Source of the DNA: Chiua virens
Lineage: Eukaryota > Basidiomycota > Agaricomycetes > Boletales > Boletaceae
Assembly (NCBI GenBank): GCA_019787685.1
Contig: JAHNUO010000037.1
Location: forward strand, 186,001-250,000
Direction: 5' to 3'
Length of the DNA stretch: 64,000 nucleotides
Position numbers and translations under genes: made by a program. Position 1 is the stretch's first letter. Every line of letters starts with the position of its first letter. This document shows positions 56,357 to 64,000 of the stretch, one piece after another. Under the pieces are notes generated by a model. That model saw only the letters and a list, made by a program, of their open reading frames with translations, searched no databases and was not told the origin of the DNA.

Positions 56357-58897
56357 ATGTCCGATCTTCCTCCTCCTGGAACTGCCCCAGTCAAGGCCGA
56401 GTGTGTACAACACTTGTTATATTGATCGCTCTTGTTCAACGATCTACGCAGATTTCTACTCAACAATGTCGCTCGTCCGGTAGTCGACGACGACGCCGCA
56501 GAAGGATCCGCATCCCATACTGGGCACCCCAGAGTCGATCCCACCGCCGACGGCGACGCGAATCCAGGCGGTCGCAAGAAGCTAACCAAGCAGCAGAAGA
56601 AAGCCTACAGGGGTGCTAACAAGGGTCGACGATTCGGAAAAGTACGGGACGAGCTAGAGCTTTGCTGGCGCATCGCAAACGGAACAGTCTGCGAGCATGG
56701 TTCTGAGTGAGCTATCTCTGTCTGGGGCTCTTTTTTCCCTTGATATCCTTCTAGATGTCGGTTCACGCATGATATTCCTGCTTACCTCGCTGCAAAACCG
56801 AGAGATATCAGGCTCCCTCCACCAAGCAGCATCACCAATACCTCTCCCTTCGTCGTAACAGACACCGCGGACGATTCTACAGTCCAGTCATCGCTCGACT
56901 CCACTACTACCTGCCCAAGCTATGAAGAATCTGGTGAATGCCGTCTCGGGCTTAAATGTCGATTCCTTGGGGCACATGCACGCGTGGACGAGAACGGCGA
57001 TGTCGTACTGACTACCAATGAAGAAAAAAAGTCCAGGGTTGCTCTCGCCGACTCAGAGCTCAACCAGGTCAGCGCAGAAGTTCTCAAGCTTCTTCGTCAA
57101 AACAAGGTGTCTCTCTAGTTTCTTGTTACTCCTTGTGTCGCTGAAACAGAAAATAGTACCCAAGACCTATCACAGACGCGTACCTGAACGAAATCGAAGC
57201 TGGGAGACAGCAGGACGGTCCGGATGGCGAAGCATTAGCTCCGGAACAACAAGAATCAGACATTCCTACCGGGATAGAGGAGATTGTGCTGAAGCGCACT
57301 GGCCAAACTTCCGATTCAAACGACATTCCCGACGTACCCATACGGTTTTCTGAGAAAACCCGATTGCATTGGACAGGGAAAACTTGTGAGCTACTTGTGT
57401 CGATTCCCACGCGATGCGTTCTAAGCTTATTAGATCTTGCACCTCTCACAACCGTTGGAAACTTGGTGGGTGGAACCCTTCGTTTTGGACCATCCTTTGA
57501 AAACGCCTCAGCCATTCCGGCGATTGTGCGTCACTCTCGGCGCTGATATAACGTGTGGAGAAAGTAAGGGTTCATTGGTTTCTCTTTGTTTGCTTCTCAC
57601 CCCAGTACAAGTGGGCCTCGCCACCTCTTTTCTGGCGTCTTCTCGGGAAGAATGGTCCCTAGTCCGTCGACATCCCTCTGAAACTATCTTTGGTGTACAA
57701 CTTGCAGGCAACAAGCCATCGACGATGGTCCCCATTGCAGAGGTCCTTGGTAGGGAATTTTCGAATGGTATCAATTTTGTAGATATCAATTGTGGATGTC
57801 CCATCGATCTCGTGTTTAAAACTGGCAGTGGATCTGCTCGTAAGTCATCCATCGCGTATCTGATCATTGTTGATGTACTGTACGCGTGCTCGCAGTCCTG
57901 GACGCACCAGCAAAATTAGGGAAAATTGTCGTCGGGATGAACAAGGCACTTGGTGAGATACCAGTGACGGTGAAGCTTCGCACAGGAGTCAAAGAGGGAC
58001 GCAACACCGCACATAAGCTCATGCCTCGGTTGAGTTCCGAATGGGGTGTAGGCTGTATCACGGCAAGTTCGACGAATTGTCACCCTCCTTTTTCGCACTG
58101 ACAAAACGTACGGACTCACAGCTACACGGACGCACTCGACAACAACGCTATACGAAATTGGCAGACTGGGATTACATCAAGCAATGCGTAGATGCCATTC
58201 GCTCACGCGAAGCGGATGAAGCACGTAAGCGCCCTTCCTCGGCGCAACATCGAATGACTGATACCCCTCTCTGTGTGGCCTTCAGTGACTCCCATTCCCA
58301 TCTTTGGAGGCGGCGACTGTTTCTCCTCCCAAGATTACTGGGAAAAGGTCGATGCCTCCGGGGTAGACGGCATTATGATCGGACGCGGCGCGCTCATTAA
58401 GCCATGGCTATTCACCGAAATCCAGGAGCGACGAGAATGGGATATCAGCTCCCGGGAGCGCTTCGAGCTCGTTCGCAAGGTACGCTATACGCCGTGCGCC
58501 ACGCCACGCCTCTCTTCTTACTCGGGGACAGTACGCAGAGTATGGATTGACCCATTTCGGGACGGACACCGTCGGGGTGAACAAGACACGTCGGTACCTC
58601 TGCGAAGCCCTGTCCTTCCAGTATCGCTATATCCCCATCGGCCTGCTTGAGCGGCTGCCCGCCCGTATTAACGAACGCGCGCCAGCGTTTCAGGGCCGGG
58701 ACGAACTCGGTAGGTCTTGTCGCTGTCGTGTGATGGCACTAGATGTGATCGGGGATCGCACAGAAACACTGCTGGCGAGTCCAAATAGCCAGGATTGGGT
58801 GAAGATCTCGGAGATTTTCCTTGGACCTACGCCAGAGACGTGGACATTTACGCCGAAACACAAGAGCAATGCCTATGGGGAGGAAAGTCAGGGGTGA
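56357..58897 (+). CDS. DUS3: tRNA-dihydrouridine(47) synthase, DUS3
   Basis: DUS3 reduces uridine 47 in the tRNA variable loop using FMN and NADPH. The first exon ([15 protein letters not shown]) splices to [14 protein letters not shown], a lysine-rich stretch ([16 protein letters not shown]) and two CCCH zinc fingers ([38 protein letters not shown]). The TIM-barrel domain has [53 protein letters not shown] with the catalytic Cys, [35 protein letters not shown] and [18 protein letters not shown]. The helical tail ends in [19 protein letters not shown] and [16 protein letters not shown]. Length of about 700 residues is normal for fungal DUS3. Around eight introns, all keeping frame. Acts in cytoplasm or nucleus. 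Confidence 0.93.
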
Positions 58898-60870
58898 AGG
58901 TGAGCTCACCATCTACATTCATTGTCCACCCCTTCAGACGTCCGTGTCGACGTATCTTAGACAATCAAATTGGTTGCCGCTGAAAGAACTGTTTTCGGGA
59001 GCAATTTTGCTCAAGGCTGTATGCGTGTGTGTTGCAATCCAGTCGGCTATGCTCAGTACAATGTACCTTGAGATCTTGAAGCTATTAGCTCATGCTCCAG
59101 CTCCATTGCGAGTAGGCGATAGCAGCTATTTGCAGGTAGTTGATTGAGGTTCAATGGATGAAGTCTCCCATAAAATTTCTGACCCGGAGAAGAACTTCGG
59201 GGTCCTCCTCGGGTTCAGCCGTCTTTCTCAGATGTATTGCGCTCACTTTTGAATTCCATCAAGGTCTGTGACCATCCAGAATAGCATGGGAGTCAAGACG
59301 GTGAAAGGAACAGCAGTGCTAGAACATTCCACGTGCCGGATCGGAATCGACTTGAAGACGGACCGACTCCATGGGCCCGACATTTGTTGAACTTGTCATT
59401 CCGAACGTGATGGCATTCGTGGTATTCATTTATACAACTCTTCAGGGCGACATGGTCCAGAACGTAGCCGCGTGTCTCCGTGCGTCGGTTCTCCAGTCGT
59501 GTGCCTGCATGTAGACTCTAATGGTGGAAGCAGGGCGGCCTCTGTTCCTTCATGGCCGATGCGGCCGATGCCACCACGGTCCTTATTCTCGAGGCACGTC
59601 GTCCAGCAACATCATTGGCTTCAAGTCGTTCCTAGTGATACATGCCAATCCCTCCCGGATGGTGCCGCTAGAGTGGCGACATCAATTTCCTGCGACAAGC
59701 TTGAGAATGGATGATCGCGGGATGTCTCCTGGACTCTCCGTCAGGTCCAACTTCGCATCTCTCGCGTCAATCCTCCCGTGAGGGTTATAGAGCACGGCAA
59801 ATCATATCCCTGTGAGTGAAACACGGATTGTTTAACGCAACCCTTGGCAATAGTTACGTCAATATTCGCACCGACTTAGAAGGTTGACCGAAAACACCGG
59901 CGGAGTCGGGTGGACTCATCCGACTTCCCTCCAACGTGGAATTGTCTCTCGTATAATATTTCCCTTGGACAATACGTTTTCAGGCCCCTGTCATATTTCC
60001 ATTTTGTCCAGGCGAATCAAAAGTGTCACTTGCCGTAGGTTAGTTCCTGTGGTTGGACGATCCGTCGTTCGAAGCGATGGGTATGCATGCTAAATTCGTA
60101 GGTGCCGAATGATCGAATAATCTGGAAAAGGGTTTCCTATCCAGCAGCGAATGCCCAGTCATCATGTTGAGCTTTGTTTCTTCAAAAGTCCCACAATTCG
60201 AGTTGTTCCAGCCTGATTTTATTGGATCGCTTCCACGCGACCCATTGATTGGGGCATTTGGTTGCACGGTATCACATCAAGCGTTGTGGCACAGCCGACT
60301 CCCTTCCGTATACTCTCCCTACTCGGGCAATCTGGTCTTAATCACCCGGAATATGACGGGACATTCAAATCTTTGAAGGCATAGTGCCTGTTTTTGCTAG
60401 TCTTTTTTCGCACAGGGGTCCGTCCAATTTTCCGTAATCGGTTCTCCAATCGGTTTGTCAACAGCTCTACCGCATTTTCAAGATAGGGGTCAACCTACGT
60501 CGTCTGTCATCTTTACAGGTTTGGGGCTTTTCCGCACATTGCAGAGCACCTTTCGAAGGGTAATACTGAATTCATCATACGGCTGTAAATTTCTTTTTTG
60601 TTCCCGAGTCCTATGGCCCGCTATGGATCAAAATATTCCCCTACACACCGCTCATATGACAGGTACAAGGGACGGGAAGGTAGATCGACATGTGAGTGGT
60701 TCGCGATTCGTCCAGTCCTGGACCTTTGTGAGCTCTCAGCTGTCAACATGCGGGATGTACGGCGCAGGGGTGTACACAGATTCGGATGATCCAATTTTTT
60801 TTCCCTCGGAGTCCTCGTTCATCACCTCAAGCATATGCAACAGGGTCCATTCTGTGTGCTGGAGATGCAG
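58898..60870. other. 2 kb intergenic region
   Basis: No gene with a recognisable domain. Frames at 59472-59781 and 60164-60376 have no support from composition or splicing. The right end holds the promoter of the small secreted protein gene. Confidence 0.4.
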
Positions 60871-60979
60871 GTATATAAACCCCTCAACTGATCTCGAATG
60901 CCTCAAGCACTCCAGCACTCGAGTTCTTACAACCTCTTCACTCTTTACAACCTCTTCACTCTTCACTCTTCACTCTACC
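60871..60979 (+). promoter_or_regulatory. TATA box and CT-rich leader of the secreted protein gene
   Basis: GTATATAAAC at 60871-60880 lies about 109 bp before the ATG. Between 60936 and 60975 the leader has direct repeats of ACAACCTCTTCACTCTT followed by a CACTCTT run. A TATA box plus CT-rich start region is typical of strongly expressed fungal genes. Confidence 0.6.
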
Positions 60980-61728
60980 ATGCGTTTCTTCGCCGTCGCT
61001 TCTGTCCTCCTCACTGCTGCCGTCAGCGTGTTCGCCAGCCCTGTTGTCGAACGCCAGACCCCCCAGTCTGCTGCCGTCGTCCTGACCAGCCTCACCAACA
61101 CCGTCACGCCTCTCGCCAACCGGTTGCGTGAGTAACTCACCCGCTCATATCTTTGATATATTTGCTGACGACAATGCAGTCTATGCGACCACCGCCAACG
61201 CGACCCAAGCAACCTTGACGCCCATCATTGGTGATATTAGTACCGCGGTGACCGGCGCTGTCACCAGCTTGAACCTGCTCGTCGGCCAGCCTGTTGATAT
61301 CATCCTGGCATCTGTCGATGGTACAACCATTCTCGCAGCATCTGACATCGCCACTCTTCTCTCCGTCGTCGTCAACGTATGTCGACCTTTCTGATGATCT
61401 GGATATTTGAGAACTCACGCGATCCATCACAGCTTGTCTTCACGGCGTCCAGTGCAGTCCTTCTTGTGGTCGACATCACCATTTACTCCGTCATCTACTC
61501 CTTATTGTCCTCGCTCGGGTAAGCACCGTTCGATATTGTTGGAATGTACCACGCTGACGATGTTGTGACGCTCCCAGAGGAGTTGTCTTCTCCTTGATCT
61601 CCATCTTGCTTTCTTTGGTCGTCGGCCTTCTCTCCCCTCTTCTCATCCTGATCGCGCCTGTCCTTTCCATCATCAGCAGCCTTGGTCTTACCACTCTCCT
61701 CAGCGAGCTCCTCGGCGGCTTGTTGTAA
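60980..61728 (+). CDS. small secreted hydrophobic protein
   Basis: The product, about 190 residues, starts with a clear signal peptide (MRFFAVASVLLTAAVSVFAS) and a likely Kex2-type or nearby site (VVERQ). The mature part is rich in L, V, T and S: SAAVVLTSLTNTVTPLANRL, TANATQATLTPIIGDISTAV, LNLLVGQPVDIILASVDG, then VFTASSAVLLVVDITIYSVIYSL and VVFSLISILLSLVVGLLSPLLILIAPVLSI. Introns lie at about 61129-61179, 61377-61432 and 61519-61577. There are no cysteines in the mature part, so it is not a hydrophobin. Similar hydrophobic secreted proteins are common in Agaricomycetes with no known role; wall or surface association is a guess. Confidence 0.7.
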
Positions 61729-62554
61729 ATGCCCGTGACCGATAGTGGCGCAACAGCACGCGCGGAAGTGGGCATAGTAAGACAAGCATATACTATGCTC
61801 CCATCCGTGGATAATTAATAACTAGTAAACATTTTTCCCGAAAATTTTGGTATTTCTTTCGCTCCATTTTTTGCTCCGGCTCGTTCGCAGTCTTCATCTT
61901 GGTCTTAAATCTCAAAATACATGATCATTTTAGTCAGAATTATCAATTCACTTGAAGGTCATAAATTGTCTCCCTCTCGTCAAATGCAGGCCAATATACG
62001 TTTCGAATCATCTTACGTGTTGAGTGTTCGCTGTTTCAAAGAAGGTGCGAGTAAGAGCATCACTTGATCATGGCACAGAAGCAAGATGGCACTGCTCGGC
62101 CTACTTTGTTAAGGTGACACAACAAAGTGTAACGGAACGACGAGGCACGAAAAAGATATGAATATTTTGTGCATGTATGTGAGGGAAGTGAAAATTTCCA
62201 AGTTTATCGCGGGTATATATAATGAACAATGTTGGGCTTTGTCAAGACCCTGATTGACCTTGGCCATCAATCCGGTGCCCATGGGCCCAGGAATATGGCG
62301 GAACAAACGCGCATTTATTAGTCACGAAAAAATTGGAGCGCTGCCCAAGGTTCACTATGCGGGGGATCTTAAATTCAGCCTCCAAGTAGAACCTCAGGCA
62401 TTCACAATTGAGACCCCAAACACAGAATCCGGGGTTATTCGAGTGTGCATTCGAACATCCTGCGAGTCTGGACAAAATACACTAAATAAATAAACCAAAA
62501 TTTGACTAAAAGCATATTGGAAATATATAGTAAGTGGAGTCAAGCTTGGAGCAA
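61729..62554. other. AT-rich intergenic region
   Basis: About 825 bp of AT-rich 3' flank between convergent genes. The frame 62254-62493 (plus) has no domain or splice partner. Nothing else was recognised. Confidence 0.4.
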
Positions 62555-64000
62555 TCAAGCGATTGCCATCTCCGATTGGACAGCATCAACTTGATTTAGT
62601 CTCCTTTCGGTGCCCCGGAAGAGTTGTGGCCATGGTCCAGGGCGGGGCTGCCGGAGATCCGAAAGGCCAGTAACGTGCTCTGCACAGATCGCAGCTAACC
62701 AAAATTCGTGGTCTGAATTGTGGTCCGGCACGAGGTTATGGGCAATCTCATGTGCAAGCGCAAAAAACCTGGATAACACAAATTGGTCAAGTTCGGACGC
62801 ATTGACGGTGCAACGTACCAGGATTTTTGGGCCTCCCAGCGTTCTGGTGTGCCTTCTTTCGTCTCACCATCTGGTGGGAAAGCCATCAGCTATGTTCGTC
62901 TGGTTCGCAAAATTGAAATGGGTTGGACTCACGCCATTCCTTGAAATACCGCAAATTCAAGTAGATTTGCCCCCCCTTGTTGAAGGCAATAGGACCGCCG
63001 GGGCAATCGCAAAAGATATGCAATGACCTTTTGTGAAGCCGGAAGACTTTCCTGAGAGGTATGATAACATCCACAAATCGGTTAAGGGATTTATGCTCGA
63101 TGTGCATCACGCGGTCAAAATCCGGTACATCTGAAAAGTCGTTACCATTATCATCCAGTTCTCGATCGAAAATGGAAGTTACCCTTGGCTACATGGATTT
63201 TTATGCCCTCGATTTTCCCTGGTCCAAATGAGAATCCTGGACATAGATTGAGGGCTTCGAACTTACCACAATCGTGCAGGTTGTCTACTGGGTTACAAGA
63301 CTGAGCATTCGGGGACGGGATCTGGTTTCTGGGACGAGTTGACCCAGATTTACAGCGGTCAATCGCCTGCTTGACACTGTCTCCTGAAGGATATGTCAGA
63401 AGATCCCTGTGGAAGATTCATAACTCACTGATGGATTTTTGAGAGATGACATTATTTGGGTTCCTGTAAAGGTTTTTATTTTATAAATAACGAAGACTGG
63501 TCGATGCTCAAACTTACGACCCCCCACTGTCGGCGTCGTCCGAGCTACAAGTTCCACCATTCACAGTGCACCCTACAAGTAAATAGGAATGAAGCTAAAG
63601 TCATGACGACGAGGAAAATTTAGTCGAGAGAACATACTTCCGACACCTTTGCAAGCAGAAGAGCAACGTTGGTGCTTCGTGCCGTTGCCATTCAGTCCGT
63701 GAACATGCGAGTGTTGTTTGAAGTCGTGCTTGACTATGGGACAGTTGGAGACCAACTGCTTAATCCTTGTAACCATCACGGAAAACGTTACTAACCATTG
63801 AAACCGGCGCGGTTCAAGAGTTCCCTGTCGGAGAACATCGCTGCCAAGACAAGAGTATCTTGACTCCTGACTGTGACAAACAGACGTCGACACAAGGATA
63901 TCGCCAAACTAATGGCGGAAGTTGAGTAACAGAAAGCAGGTCAGGTCAGGTCGTTGCACGAGGACTCACTCATACATATCACGCCGCGCGCCACGCGAAA
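62555..64000 (-). CDS. 3' part of a large protein with an HEIAH motif (partial, runs off window)
   Basis: Reading minus-strand exons gives VLAAMFSDRELLNRAGFNG, a polar region, FDRVMHIEHKSLNRFVDVII, RSLHIFCDCPGGPIAFNKGGQIYLNLRYFKEW, a short exon PDGFPTR, then WFFALAHEIAHNLVPDHNSDHEFWLAAICAEHV. The HEIAH followed by HNSDHE is a zinc-metallopeptidase-like HExxH site with possible further ligands. The same C-terminal pattern (HIFCD, AFNxGG, LNLRYF, LAHEIAHNLV) occurs at the end of large fungal sacsin/HSP90-type ATPase proteins, as far as I recall, but the ATPase part would be outside this window. Introns at about 62769-62860 and 62886-62930 keep frame. The stop follows SEMAIA at 62555. The upstream exons beyond 63600 are less certain. 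Confidence 0.55.

Noticed and set aside
60455..61135. 226-residue frame as an N-terminally extended form of the small secreted protein
   Set aside because: A TATA box at 60871 and a perfect signal peptide beginning at 60980 place the start at 60980; the extension covers promoter and CT-rich leader.

Overview
The window reads as nuclear DNA of a basidiomycete fungus, most likely an Agaricomycete. Genes are cut by many 45-70 nt GT-AG introns, lie on both strands, and encode fungal proteins: a URC4/urg3-type uracil catabolism protein, a sucrose/alpha-glucoside permease, ETF-ubiquinone oxidoreductase, a histidine acid phosphatase, recyclin-1, DUS3 and a small secreted hydrophobic protein. Placement near Ceratobasidiaceae/Rhizoctonia is a guess from gene content. 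No tRNA, rRNA, CRISPR array or intact transposon was recognised. Exon boundaries are hand-derived from splice signals and reading frame; coordinates span first start codon to stop codon, introns included.

Left flank (1-9.6 kb) is conserved metabolism. It holds a tiny three-exon cysteine-rich protein (833-1197), the URC4-like gene (2511-4583), the permease (4749-7450, minus) and, divergent from it, ETF-QO (7606-9635). The right flank (49-64 kb) is also conventional: a membrane-anchored histidine acid phosphatase, recyclin-1 and DUS3 with start codons only 36 bp apart, a small secreted protein, and the 3' part of a protein with an HEIAH metal-binding motif that runs off the end.

The centre (10.7-48.3 kb) is an accessory cluster. 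It contains three Hsp70/HSPA12-like ATPase genes (14732-17126 minus, 38579-40941 plus, 45407-48328 plus) interleaved with four carriers of a shared C-terminal domain I do not recognise. Its landmarks are LQxLNAE-like, YLxIAxxAYL, ISSWT, GRWRxLxR, GxSDI and a terminal LGLxK...K-K-x-x-LE block. The four carriers are a single-pass membrane protein (12766-14386), a giant coiled-coil protein of about 2,600 residues (19252-27574), a 34263-36566 protein with a long low-complexity N-terminus, and the third Hsp70 gene itself. In that third gene the Hsp70 C-terminus is replaced, in frame, by coiled coil plus the new domain. The fusion argues that the Hsp70-like ATPases and the new-domain proteins work together.

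The same cluster holds a Tle1-like (DUF2235) alpha/beta-hydrolase with a helical-repeat tail (29342-33483), a protein joining an uncharacterised fungal N-terminal domain to TPRs (41560-45122), and a basic, repetitive, probably disordered protein (10688-12302). The mix of ATPase, coiled-coil adaptors, hydrolase and TPR resembles fungal surveillance or allorecognition clusters. That function is inference; the fusion, the repeated domain and the exon duplications are seen directly.
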